Below are positions 37,237 to 45,654 of a stretch of DNA of 64,000 bases, piece by piece. Below the pieces are notes generated by a model. The model saw only the letters and a list, made by a program, of their open reading frames with translations. It made no database searches and was not told the DNA's origin. Source of the stretch: Piscinibacter sp. GTDB taxonomy: Bacteria > Pseudomonadota > Gammaproteobacteria > Burkholderiales > Burkholderiaceae_C. The translations under genes and the position numbers were made by a program. Location: the NCBI GenBank assembly GCA_019635485.1, contig JAHBZL010000010.1:60420-124419 (forward strand). Reading direction: 5' to 3'. Numbering within the stretch: position 1 is the stretch's first letter; each line of letters starts with the position of its first letter.

Positions 37237-38212
37237 ACAGGTCCAGCCGGTTGCGTACCCGCAGCAGCCGAAGCGCGCCCAGGCATACCGCGGCGGCGAG
37301 CACCATGCCCTGGAACAGCGGTTGCCACAGCGGCTCGAGGTTGAACACGAACAGCAGGTCGCCGATGGTGCGGAACATCAGCGCGCCGAACACGGCGCCC
37401 ACTGCACTGCCCGAGCCGCCGAACAGCGACACGCCGCCCAGCACCACCGCGGCGATCGAGTACAGCGTGTAGGTGTTGCCGTTGGCCGCCGAGGCCTCGC
37501 CGGACCAGGTGATGCAGGTGATGAACAGCCCCGCGACCGATGCCAGCAGGCCCGACAGCGTGTAGGCGACGAACTTGGCGCGCCGGATCGGCACACCCGA
37601 CATGTAGGCCGCGACCTCGGCCGAGCCGATCGCGTAGGCGGCTCGGCCGACCTCGCTGCGCCGGTACGGTACCCAGACCAGCCCGAGCAGCGCGAGCAGT
37701 GCCACCAGACTGGCCGGGATGCCGCCGGGCAGCTGCCCGGTCAGCGCCTCGGCCAGCGAGCTGTTCACGTCGCCTCCCGGCACCGGACGCAGCGCCAGCG
37801 CGGCGCCGTAGTAGATCGCGCCGGTGGCGATCGTCGTGACGATCGGCTGCAGCCGGCCGACGATCACGATCAGCCCGTTGATCGCGCCGCAGACCGCACC
37901 GGTGGCCAGCACGCCGAGCACGCCGAGCGCCGTCTGCCCCGGCGAGCCGACCACGATGGTCGAGGCCAGGCAGTTGGCCAGCACCAGCACCATGCCGACC
38001 GACAGGTCGATGCCCGAGGTCAGCACCACCATCGTCTGCGCCATCGCGACGATCGCCAGCAGAACGCCCTTGTTGGCCGCCGTGGTCACGACGTTGGCAT
38101 TGAAGCCGGCCGGATGGTTGCTCACGTAGATCGTGAACATCACGACGAACGCCGCGAACGCCAGCAGCGTGCCGCGCTGCTCGCGCAACCGGTAGCTCCA
38201 GTCGCCGTTCAT
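37229..38212 (-). CDS. CUT2-type sugar ABC transporter permease (first)
   Basis: This 327-residue RbsC-like permease contains AIVAMAQTMVVLTSGIDLSVG and AVVLGGVSLFGGSGSAVGAVFGA. Its ATG overlaps the stop of the ATPase gene (ATGA). Two distinct permeases in one operon resemble the YtfT/YjfF arrangement. Confidence 0.88.
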   Translation of the reverse strand: MNGDWSYRLREQRGTLLAFAAFVVMFTIYVSNHPAGFNANVVTTAANKGVLLAIVAMAQTMVVLTSGIDLSVGMVLVLANCLASTIVVGSPGQTALGVLGVLATGAVCGAINGLIVIVGRLQPIVTTIATGAIYYGAALALRPVPGGDVNSSLAEALTGQLPGGIPASLVALLALLGLVWVPYRRSEVGRAAYAIGSAEVAAYMSGVPIRRAKFVAYTLSGLLASVAGLFITCITWSGEASAANGNTYTLYSIAAVVLGGVSLFGGSGSAVGAVFGALMFRTIGDLLFVFNLEPLWQPLFQGMVLAAAVCLGALRLLRVRNRLDLYG

Positions 38213-39768
38213 GCAGGGTCTCCCCGCGCGGTGCGCTCCTGGGCGGGGGCCTGCGCGATCGCCTCGTCCTCGCCGATGTTCAGCGCGCTGCGGATCAGCG
38301 CGTGCTCGGTGATCTCGGCGCCGACCAGTTCCCGCTTGACTGCGCCGTCATACATCACCAGCACGCGGTCGCAGCAGCCGATCAGCTCGTCGTAGTCGGT
38401 CGAGTAGAACAGGATCGCGGCGCCCTGGTCGGCCAGCTGGCGCAGCAGCTGGTAGATCTCCTGCTTGGTGCCGACGTCGATCCCGCGCGTCGGATCGTTC
38501 AGCAGGATGATGCGCGGGGACGTCATCAGCCACTTGCCGATCACCAGCTTCTGCTGGTTGCCGCCCGACAGCGATCCGGCCGCGGGCTCCGTGCCGTCGC
38601 TGCGCACCGCCAGCATCTGCATCACGCGCGCCACCGCGTCGCGCTCGGCGCCGCGGTCGACGACGCCCCAGCGCGAGAGACGGCCGAGCGCGGCGAACGA
38701 GAGGTTGTCGCCGACCGACATCGGCAGCATCAGCCCCTCGGTCTTGCGGTCCTCGGGGATCAGCGCCATGCCCACGTCGGCGCGCTTGGCGGCGCTGGGG
38801 CCGTCGATGCGCACGGGCCGGCCGTCGATCAGCAACTCGCCGTCGGTCCCGCGCAGCACGCCGAACAGCGCCAGCAGCAGCTCGCGCTGGCCCTGGCCGT
38901 CCAGCCCGCCGAGGCCGATCACCTCGCCGGCGTGCAGGCGCAGCGACACGTCGTCGAGCCGATCGCCCCAGCTCAGGTGGCGCAGCTCCAGTCTCGGGGT
39001 CGCAGACTCGGGTGGGCGTTCGGGCCTGGCCGGGAACACGCCGCTGTACTCGCGCCCGATCATCAGCTCGACCACCTCCTGGTCGGACTTCGTGCCGGCG
39101 GCGTAGCTGGCGACGCTGCGGCCGTTGCAGAACACCGTGCACTCGTCGGCCAGCTCGGCGATCTCGTGCATGCGGTGCGAGATGTAGACCAGCGCCAGCC
39201 CCTCGGCACGCAGGCGCTTCAGCACCGTGTAGATGCGCGTCACGTCGGCGGCGGTCAGCGCCGAGGTGGCCTCGTCGAGGATCAGGATGCGCGGCCGGCG
39301 TGCCAGGGCCTTGGCGATCTCGACCATCTGGCGGCGCGACAGCGGCAGATCCTTGACCAGCGCCAGCGGGTGGATGTCCGGCGCGCCGGCGCGCTCGAGG
39401 GATTCCTCGGCGATGCGGCGCTGGGCGCGCCGGTCGATCAGGCCGAAGCGGCGCGGCGGCCGGCTGATGGAGATGTTGTCGGCCACCGAGAGATCGGGGA
39501 TCAGCGACAGCTCCTGGAAGATGCAGACGATGCCGGCATCGTTGGCCTGCGCCGGCGACGCGAACGAAACCGCCTGCCCGTCCAGCAGCATGCGGCCCGC
39601 GTCGGGTGCGACCACGCCGGCCATGATCTTGATCAGGGTCGACTTGCCCGCGCCGTTCTCGCCCAGCACGGCGTGGATGCGGCCGGCCTCGATCACGAGG
39701 TCGGCCTTCTCCAGCGCCCGTACGCCGCCGTAGCGCTTGGAGATCCCTTCCATCACCAGCAGGCTCAT
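38209..39768 (-). CDS. CUT2-type sugar ABC transporter ATP-binding protein
   Basis: The 519-residue protein has two ABC domains, as in RbsA/MglA. The first has GENGAGKST (Walker A), a degenerate signature LPLSRRQMVEIAKAL and ILDEATSAL; the second has GLDGQGQRELL in place of Walker A and an intact LSGGNQQKLVIGKWL. This asymmetry is normal for the family. It follows the binding protein gene by 20 bases. Confidence 0.92.
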   Translation of the reverse strand: MSLLVMEGISKRYGGVRALEKADLVIEAGRIHAVLGENGAGKSTLIKIMAGVVAPDAGRMLLDGQAVSFASPAQANDAGIVCIFQELSLIPDLSVADNISISRPPRRFGLIDRRAQRRIAEESLERAGAPDIHPLALVKDLPLSRRQMVEIAKALARRPRILILDEATSALTAADVTRIYTVLKRLRAEGLALVYISHRMHEIAELADECTVFCNGRSVASYAAGTKSDQEVVELMIGREYSGVFPARPERPPESATPRLELRHLSWGDRLDDVSLRLHAGEVIGLGGLDGQGQRELLLALFGVLRGTDGELLIDGRPVRIDGPSAAKRADVGMALIPEDRKTEGLMLPMSVGDNLSFAALGRLSRWGVVDRGAERDAVARVMQMLAVRSDGTEPAAGSLSGGNQQKLVIGKWLMTSPRIILLNDPTRGIDVGTKQEIYQLLRQLADQGAAILFYSTDYDELIGCCDRVLVMYDGAVKRELVGAEITEHALIRSALNIGEDEAIAQAPAQERTARGDPA

Positions 39769-39788
39769 GACAGCCCCTGTCCGAGTCC

Positions 39789-40913
39789 CTACTTGTTCGC
39801 CTCGGTCTGCCCCATGATCTCCTGCGCCGAGAAGTTGATGCCGCAGGTCGGGAAGGAGTTGCCGACGAAGAAGTTGTCGGACTGCTTGTCGTAGAAGTCC
39901 GCGCCGTCCTTCATGTTCGGATCCTCGGCCTTGGCCAGCGGCAGCTTGATCGACTGGGGCAGCACCTTGCCTTCGAGCGCGGACAGCGCGACCTTGATCG
40001 CCACCGCCACCGCCACCTGCGCCGGCCCGGTGCCGGCCGAGGCGCACTTCAGCCCCTGGCCCGAGTACTTCGCGCAGAACTTGCGGAAGCCGTTCTCGGT
40101 CTCGCCGCCGAACGGCACGAACGGGTGCTTCGCGTCCATCATGGCCTGCACGACACCGGTGTCGCCGCCCTGCGCGGTGATGCCGTCGAACTTCTTGTGC
40201 ACGGCGATCGCATCGGCGGTGACCTTCTGCGCCGTCGGATCGTCCCACTTGCCGAGCACCTCGACGACCTCCCACTTCTTGCCGGACTTCTTGAACACCT
40301 CGTGGATGCCGTCGTGCCGGTCGCGGTCCACCGAGGTGCCGGAGACGCCGCGCACTTCCAGCACCTTGCCGCCGTTGGGCAGGTGCTTGACCAGCCAGTC
40401 GGCCCAGTACATGCCCAGGCCCTTCTGGTCGACGTTGACGTTGATCGCCTCCTCGGTGTCGAGGATGTTGTCGAACGCCACCAGCACCACGCCGGCGTCG
40501 TTGGCGCGCTTGATCACCGGCTTGAAGGCGGCCGGGTTCTGCGCGTTGACGACGATCGCGTCGTAGCCCGAATCGATGAAGTTGTTGATGGCCGCGATCT
40601 GCGCGGCCACGTCCTCGCCGGTGGAGACGACCTTGAACTCCTTCAGCTTGGCGGCCACCTCGGGCTGCGCGGCGTAGGCCTTGGCGGTCTTGATCATCTG
40701 GATGCGCCAGGTGTTGGCGATGTAGCCGTTGGCCAGCGCGACGCGGTACGGCCCCTTCTTGGCGGGGTACTGGAACAGCTTGGTGCTCGACGTCCAGGGT
40801 GCGAAGCACTGCGGGTCGGAATTGGGCGCGGACACCACCTTGGGCGGCGCGGCGAGCGCGAGGGACGAGGCCGCGAGCGCGATGGCGGCGGCGATGCGGG
40901 TGCGGAACAGCAT
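39789..40913 (-). CDS. CUT2-type sugar ABC transporter substrate-binding protein
   Basis: The 374-residue periplasmic protein has a signal peptide (RIAAAIALAASSLALAAP) and a type I periplasmic-binding fold with ALANGYIANTWRIQMIKTAKAYA and DAIVVNAQNPAAFKPVIKRANDAGV. It is the first gene of the CUT2 operon and has AGGAG before the ATG at 40913. The ligand cannot be told from sequence; lactonase and dehydrogenase neighbours suggest an aldose. Confidence 0.88.
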   Translation of the reverse strand: MLFRTRIAAAIALAASSLALAAPPKVVSAPNSDPQCFAPWTSSTKLFQYPAKKGPYRVALANGYIANTWRIQMIKTAKAYAAQPEVAAKLKEFKVVSTGEDVAAQIAAINNFIDSGYDAIVVNAQNPAAFKPVIKRANDAGVVLVAFDNILDTEEAINVNVDQKGLGMYWADWLVKHLPNGGKVLEVRGVSGTSVDRDRHDGIHEVFKKSGKKWEVVEVLGKWDDPTAQKVTADAIAVHKKFDGITAQGGDTGVVQAMMDAKHPFVPFGGETENGFRKFCAKYSGQGLKCASAGTGPAQVAVAVAIKVALSALEGKVLPQSIKLPLAKAEDPNMKDGADFYDKQSDNFFVGNSFPTCGINFSAQEIMGQTEANK

Positions 40914-41111
40914 GCGAGTCTCCTGTGTCTCGGTGTTTGGACAGCGGTGTCCCGTGCGGGCACCACCTACTGCAAGACGTCGTTTTCCCAACAAGCCCCG
41001 ACGCCTGGGCGGCTCTCTGTCTAGACCTTCCTCCTGCGGTGATCGTGACTGCGCTTCATGTCGCCGCGCGACACGAACCTGGGTTGCTGCCAGCGGGGCT
41101 GCACGGCCGCC
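40914..41111 (-). promoter_or_regulatory. Gap between the CUT1 and CUT2 operons, probable CUT2 promoter
   Basis: No gene is supported in these 198 bases. An AT-richer stretch at about 40970-41000 containing AACGACGTCTT is the likeliest promoter/operator zone for the binding protein gene. GTGCCCGCACGGGAC upstream of the Shine-Dalgarno forms a small palindrome. No repressor gene for this operon lies nearby. Confidence 0.3.
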
Positions 41112-42845
41112 TCAATGGTTGTCTCTCGGCACGAATGCGCCGCGCCGGCCGACCAGGAAATCGAGGTCGACGCCTTCGTCGGCCTGCAGCACGTGGTCGA
41201 CATACAGCTTCCAGTAGCCGCTGGCCAGCGGCGGCTCGGGCGCCTTCCAGTCGGCGCGGCGCCGGGCCAGTTCCTCGTCGCTGACATGCAGGTGCAGCCG
41301 GCGCTTCGGCACGTCGAGCTCGATGCGGTCGCCGTTGCGCACCAGCGCCAGCGGGCCGCCGGCGGCCGCCTCCGGTGCGGTGTGCAGCACCACCGTGCCG
41401 TACGCCGTGCCGCTCATGCGCGCGTCGCTGATGCGGACCATGTCGGTGATGCCCTTGCGCAGCACCTTGGGCGGCAGCGGCATGTTGCCGGTCTCGGCCA
41501 TGCCGGGGTAGCCCTTCGGGCCGCAGTTCTTCAGCACCAGCACGCAGGTTTCGTCGACGTCCAGGGCCTCGTCGTCGATGCGGGCGTGGAAATCCTCGAT
41601 GTTCTCGAACACGACCGCGCGCCCGGTGTGGACCATCAGCGCGGGCGTCGCCGCGCTCGGCTTGATGACCGCGCCGCGCGGCGCCAGGTTGCCGCGCAGC
41701 ACGGCGATGCCGGCCTTTTCCTTGAAGGGCTGGTCGAGGCTCTTGATCACCTGCGGGTTGAAGTTCTGCGCGTCGGCCACGTTCTCGGCCACGGTCTTCC
41801 CGCTGGCGGTGACGATGTTCGTGTGCAGCAGGCCGGAGATCTCCTTCATCACCGCGGGCAGGCCGCCGGCGTAACAGAAGTCCTCCATCAGGAACTGGCC
41901 CGAGGGCTGCAGGTTGACGAGGCAGGGCAGCTCGCTCGCGAGGCGGTCGAAGTCGTCGATCGTCAGCTCGACGCCGATGCGGCGCGCGATCGCGACGAGG
42001 TGGATCACCGCGTTGGTCGAGCCGCCGATCGCGGCCAGCGTGCGGATCGCGTTCTCGAAGGCTTCGCGGGTGAGGATGCTGGAGAGCTTCTGGTCCTCGT
42101 GGACCATCTCGACGATGCGCCGTCCGGCGCTGCGCGCCAGCACGTTGCGCCGGCCGTCGACGGCCGGGTAGGCGGCATTGCCGGGCAGGCCGACCCCCAG
42201 CGCCTCGACCATCGAGGCCATCGTCGAGGCCGTGCCCATGGTCATGCAATGGCCGTGGCTGCGGTGCATGCAGCTCTCGGCGTCGAGGAAGTCCTGCAGC
42301 TTCAGCGTGCCGGCACGCACCTGCTCGCTCATGCTCCACACGCCGGTGCCCGAGCCGAGCTCCTGGCCGCGCCACTTGCCGTTGAGCATCGGGCCGCCGG
42401 AGACGCCGATGGTCGGCAGGTCCACGCTTGACGCGCCCATGAGCAGCGAGGGGGTGGTCTTGTCGCAACCCATCAGCAGCACCACGCCGTCGACCGGGTT
42501 GCCGCGGATGCTCTCCTCGACGTCCATGCTCGCGAGGTTGCGGTAGAGCATCGCGGTCGGGCGCAGCAGCGTCTCGCCGAGCGACATCACCGGGAACTCG
42601 AGCGGGAAGCCGCCCGCCTCGTAGACGCCGATCTTCACCTGCTCCGCGAGCGTGCGGAAGTGCGAGTTGCAGGGCGTCAGCTCGCTGAAGGTGTTGCAGA
42701 TGCCGATCACCGGCCGGCCGTCGAACTGGTCGTGCGGCACGCCCTTGCCCTTGACCCAGCTGCGGTAGTTGAAGCCGTCGCGGTCCTGGCGGCCGAACCA
42801 CTGCTGGCTGCGCAGCTCGTGCGGCGCCTTCTTCCTGCTGCTCAT
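41112..42845 (-). CDS. IlvD/Edd family sugar-acid dehydratase
   Basis: These iron-sulphur enzymes dehydrate sugar acids to 2-keto-3-deoxy acids. The 577-residue protein has GICNTFSELTPCNSHFR, LLMGCDKTTPSLLMGAS, ESCMHRSHGHCMTMGTAST with the cluster cysteines, and GNLAPRGAVIKPSAA. Size and the RSQQWFGRQDRDGFNYRSW N terminus fit the arabinonate/xylonate/gluconate dehydratase branch rather than branched-chain amino-acid IlvD. Its ATG overlaps the stop of the dehydrogenase gene. It ends the CUT1 operon. Confidence 0.87.
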   Translation of the reverse strand: MSSRKKAPHELRSQQWFGRQDRDGFNYRSWVKGKGVPHDQFDGRPVIGICNTFSELTPCNSHFRTLAEQVKIGVYEAGGFPLEFPVMSLGETLLRPTAMLYRNLASMDVEESIRGNPVDGVVLLMGCDKTTPSLLMGASSVDLPTIGVSGGPMLNGKWRGQELGSGTGVWSMSEQVRAGTLKLQDFLDAESCMHRSHGHCMTMGTASTMASMVEALGVGLPGNAAYPAVDGRRNVLARSAGRRIVEMVHEDQKLSSILTREAFENAIRTLAAIGGSTNAVIHLVAIARRIGVELTIDDFDRLASELPCLVNLQPSGQFLMEDFCYAGGLPAVMKEISGLLHTNIVTASGKTVAENVADAQNFNPQVIKSLDQPFKEKAGIAVLRGNLAPRGAVIKPSAATPALMVHTGRAVVFENIEDFHARIDDEALDVDETCVLVLKNCGPKGYPGMAETGNMPLPPKVLRKGITDMVRISDARMSGTAYGTVVLHTAPEAAAGGPLALVRNGDRIELDVPKRRLHLHVSDEELARRRADWKAPEPPLASGYWKLYVDHVLQADEGVDLDFLVGRRGAFVPRDNH

Positions 42846-43771
42846 GTCTTGTGTTCCGTTTCGGCCTCGGCGGCCGGGGGCAGCGCGTTCAGCGCCGCGA
42901 TGAAGTCGGCCAGCATCGGCACGAAGCGCTCGCCCTGACCGGCGGCCTCCATCGCGGCGAAGCTGTTCTTGACCTGCGCCTGCAGCGGGTTGACCACGCC
43001 CAGTTCGTTGGCCATGCCGGCCAGGTAGCGCATGTCCTTGTGGGCGTTGCTGATCGTGAAGCGGTGCGCGTTCTCGTCGTGCGCCAGCGTCCACTGCATG
43101 AAGGTGTCGTAGAACGGGCTGCGCATGCGCCCGGAGCCGATCACCGAATGGAACTGCGCGATCGACAGGCCGGCCTTGCGCGCGATCGCCAGCGCCTCGG
43201 CGAACAGCGCCGCGTAACCCATCGCGATGAAGTTGTTGATCAGCTTCATCTTGTGCCCGAGCCCGACCGGCCCGAGGTGCACGATCTGCCCGGCCCAGCA
43301 GCGCAGCACCGGCTCGATGCGCGCGAACACCTCGGGTTCGGCGCCGACCATCGTGTCCAGCGTGCCGGCCTCGGCCTCCTTGGGCGTGCGCGACAGCGGC
43401 GCATCGGCGAAGTGCACGCCCTGCGCGCGAGCCTCCGCCGCCAGCGCGAGCGTCGACACCGGGTTGGACGTGGAGCAGTCGACGATCACCGTGCCCGGCC
43501 GCGCACCGGCCAGCAGGCCCTGCGGCCCGCGCACCAGCGCCTCCACCTGCGGCGAGCCGGTCACGCACAGGTGCACGATGTCGCAGGCCTGCGCCAGCGC
43601 ACGGGCGCTGTCCGCCTCGCGCGCGCCGAGCGACTTCAGGTGCTCGACCGGTTCGCGCTGGCGGTGCCCCAGCACCACCAGCGGCCAGCCCTTGGTGACG
43701 ATGTTCTTCGCCATCCCGTGGCCCATCAGGCCGAGGCCGATGAAGCCGATGGTGGGGCGGGCGTCGCTCAC
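42842..43771 (-). CDS. HIBADH-family NAD(P)-dependent oxidoreductase
   Basis: The 309-residue protein has the Rossmann start IGFIGLGLMGHGMAKNIV, DCSTSNPVSTL and the catalytic lysine in GLGHKMKLINNF. Where typical 3-hydroxyisobutyrate or tartronate semialdehyde reductases read D-A-P-V-S-G-G, this one reads DAPLSRTP, pointing to a different substrate. Lying between the CUT1 permeases and the dehydratase it probably acts on a sugar-acid intermediate. Confidence 0.83.
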   Translation of the reverse strand: MSDARPTIGFIGLGLMGHGMAKNIVTKGWPLVVLGHRQREPVEHLKSLGAREADSARALAQACDIVHLCVTGSPQVEALVRGPQGLLAGARPGTVIVDCSTSNPVSTLALAAEARAQGVHFADAPLSRTPKEAEAGTLDTMVGAEPEVFARIEPVLRCWAGQIVHLGPVGLGHKMKLINNFIAMGYAALFAEALAIARKAGLSIAQFHSVIGSGRMRSPFYDTFMQWTLAHDENAHRFTISNAHKDMRYLAGMANELGVVNPLQAQVKNSFAAMEAAGQGERFVPMLADFIAALNALPPAAEAETEHKT

Positions 43772-43775
43772 CGCG

Positions 43776-44648
43776 TCACTCCTTCACCGAACCGGTCATG
43801 CCCGAGACGTAGTGCTCGACGAAGAACGAGTAGACGAAGGCCACCGGCAGCGAGCCGAGCAGCGCACCGGCCATCAGCGGGCCCCAGTGGTAGACGTCGC
43901 CCTCGACCAGTTCGGTCACCACGCCCACCGGCACCGTCTTCACTTCCGACGAGGACACGAAGGTCAGCGCGTAGATGAACTCGTTCCAGGACAGCGTGAA
44001 GGCGAAGATGCCGGCCGAGATCAGCCCCGGCACGGCAAGCGGCAGCACGATCTTGACGAGGATCTGCCAGCGCGTCGCACCGTCGATCAGCGCGCACTCC
44101 TCCAGCTCGAACGGGATCGAGCGGAAGTAGCCCATCAGCAGCCAGGTGCAGAACGGGATCAGGAAGGTCGGGTAGGTGAGGATCAGGGCCCAGCGCGAGT
44201 CGAACAGCCCGAGCTTGACGACGATGGCCGCCAACGGGATGAACAGGATCGACGGCGGCACGAGGTAGGCCAGGAAGATCGCCCCGCCCGCCGGCTTGGC
44301 GCCCTGGAAGCGCAGCCGCTCGATCGCGTAGGCCGCCAGCACCGACGCCGCGAGCGACAGCCCGGTGGCCACCACCGACACCACCACCGTGTTCCAGAGC
44401 CAGGCCGGGTATTCGGTGCGGAACAGCAGCTTCTCGAAGTGCGCCAGCGTCGGCGCGACGATCCAGAACGGGTTGCCCTCGCGTGCCAGCAGCTCGGCAT
44501 CGGGCTTCAGCGAGGTGACCACCATCCAGTAGAACGGGAACAGCAGCACGAACACGAAGATGCCGATCGGGATGTACAGCGTCACCCAGCGCCGCGGCAC
44601 GGACTGCAGGTAGTCCATGCCGACGATGTCGTCGCTCGCGGCGCTCAC
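43776..44648 (-). CDS. CUT1-type carbohydrate ABC transporter permease (MalG/UgpE-like)
   Basis: The 290-residue protein has six predicted membrane helices and the EAA loop ELEECALIDGATRWQILVKIVLPLAVPG. The GTG at 44648 is preferred over the internal ATG because GGAGG lies just upstream and the codon overlaps the preceding gene's stop (GTGA). It pairs with the permease at 44645. Confidence 0.9.
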   Translation of the reverse strand: MSAASDDIVGMDYLQSVPRRWVTLYIPIGIFVFVLLFPFYWMVVTSLKPDAELLAREGNPFWIVAPTLAHFEKLLFRTEYPAWLWNTVVVSVVATGLSLAASVLAAYAIERLRFQGAKPAGGAIFLAYLVPPSILFIPLAAIVVKLGLFDSRWALILTYPTFLIPFCTWLLMGYFRSIPFELEECALIDGATRWQILVKIVLPLAVPGLISAGIFAFTLSWNEFIYALTFVSSSEVKTVPVGVVTELVEGDVYHWGPLMAGALLGSLPVAFVYSFFVEHYVSGMTGSVKE

Positions 44649-45550
44649 TTGTCGCCTCCTTGTTGCCAGGCGCGCCGCTGCAGCCCGAAGTAGCTGAACA
44701 TGATCGCCGCGAGCAGGAAGGGCACCATCAGCGTCGCGATTGCGGCGCCTTCGGCCAGTGCGCCGCCGGAGATGCCGCGCTGGAAGGCGAGCGTGGCCAT
44801 CAGGTGCGTCGCGTTCAGCGGACCGCCGCGCGTCAGCACGTAGATGAGCTGGAAGTCGGTGAAGGTGAACAGCACCGAAAAGGTCATCACCACCGCGATG
44901 ATCGGCGAGAGCAGCGGCAGCGTGACGTGGCGGAACTGCTGCCAGGGCGTGGCGCCGTCGATCGCGGAGGCCTCGTAGTAGGACGGCGAGATGGTCTGCA
45001 GGCCGGCCAGCAGCGAGATCGCGACGAACGGGATGCCGCGCCAGACGTTCGCGGCGATGGTCGAGAAGCGCGCGTTCCAGGGGTCGCCGAGGAAGTCGAT
45101 GTAGCGGTCGATCCAGCCGAACTGCGTGAGCACCCAGCTGATGACGGAGAACTGCGCGTCGTAGATCCACCAGAAGGCGATCGCCGACAACGCCGTCGGC
45201 ACGATCCACGGCAGCAGCACGATGGCGCGGAAGAAGCTCTTGAGCGGCAGGTTGCGGTTCAGCAGCAGTGCCAGCCACAGCCCGAGCACGAACTTCAGGA
45301 TGCTCGCCACCACCGTGTAGAAGAGCGTGTTGAACAGTGCCAGCTGCGTGACGCTGTCGCCCGCCAGGAAGGAGAAGTTCTCCAGGCCGATCCACTCGCC
45401 GTCCCGGCCCACCTTGGCATCGGTGAAACCGAGCCAGGTGCCGAGGCCGAGCGGGTAGGTGAGGAACAGCAGCAACAGCACCGCGGCCGGCAGCATGAAT
45501 GCCAGGCCGAGGGCGTTGCGGCTGTTCTGCAAACGGGACAACAAGGCCAT
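44645..45550 (-). CDS. CUT1-type carbohydrate ABC transporter permease (MalF/UgpA-like)
   Basis: The 301-residue inner-membrane protein has an EAA loop (YYEASAIDGATPWQQFRHVTLPLLSP) and six helices. It is separated from the binding protein gene by copy B of the triple-hairpin repeat, and overlaps the second permease. Confidence 0.9.
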   Translation of the reverse strand: MALLSRLQNSRNALGLAFMLPAAVLLLLFLTYPLGLGTWLGFTDAKVGRDGEWIGLENFSFLAGDSVTQLALFNTLFYTVVASILKFVLGLWLALLLNRNLPLKSFFRAIVLLPWIVPTALSAIAFWWIYDAQFSVISWVLTQFGWIDRYIDFLGDPWNARFSTIAANVWRGIPFVAISLLAGLQTISPSYYEASAIDGATPWQQFRHVTLPLLSPIIAVVMTFSVLFTFTDFQLIYVLTRGGPLNATHLMATLAFQRGISGGALAEGAAIATLMVPFLLAAIMFSYFGLQRRAWQQGGDK

Positions 45551-45564
45551 CGCTCAGGCCACCT

Positions 45565-45650
45565 CAAGCAGTCGCCGCGGAACCGGCTCTGCCGGTCCGC
45601 TGGCGACGCCCCCCTGGGGGGGAGCGCCGGAGGCGCTACGGGGGGGGGCC
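45565..45650 (-). repeat. Triple-hairpin intergenic repeat, copy B
   Basis: This copy lies between the CUT1 binding protein and first permease genes, in the same orientation relative to transcription as copy A at 31835. It has a GCGG-A-ACCGGC-TCT-GCCGGTCCGC hairpin, a CCCCCC/GGGGGG hairpin, an AGCGCC-GGA-GGCGCT hairpin at 45623-45637 and a run of nine G. The third hairpin differs in sequence from copy A but is still paired. Confidence 0.85.
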
Positions 45651-45654
45651 AAGT

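Noticed and set aside
41021-41066. Short minus-strand frame starting MKRSHDHRRRKV in the gap between the two transporter operons
   Set aside because: Twelve codons with no good Shine-Dalgarno and no overlap with neighbours; nothing supports translation.
41112-42845. Calling the dehydratase dihydroxy-acid dehydratase IlvD of branched-chain amino-acid synthesis
   Set aside because: Operon context with sugar transport and the N-terminal sequence fit the sugar-acid branch of the IlvD/Edd family.
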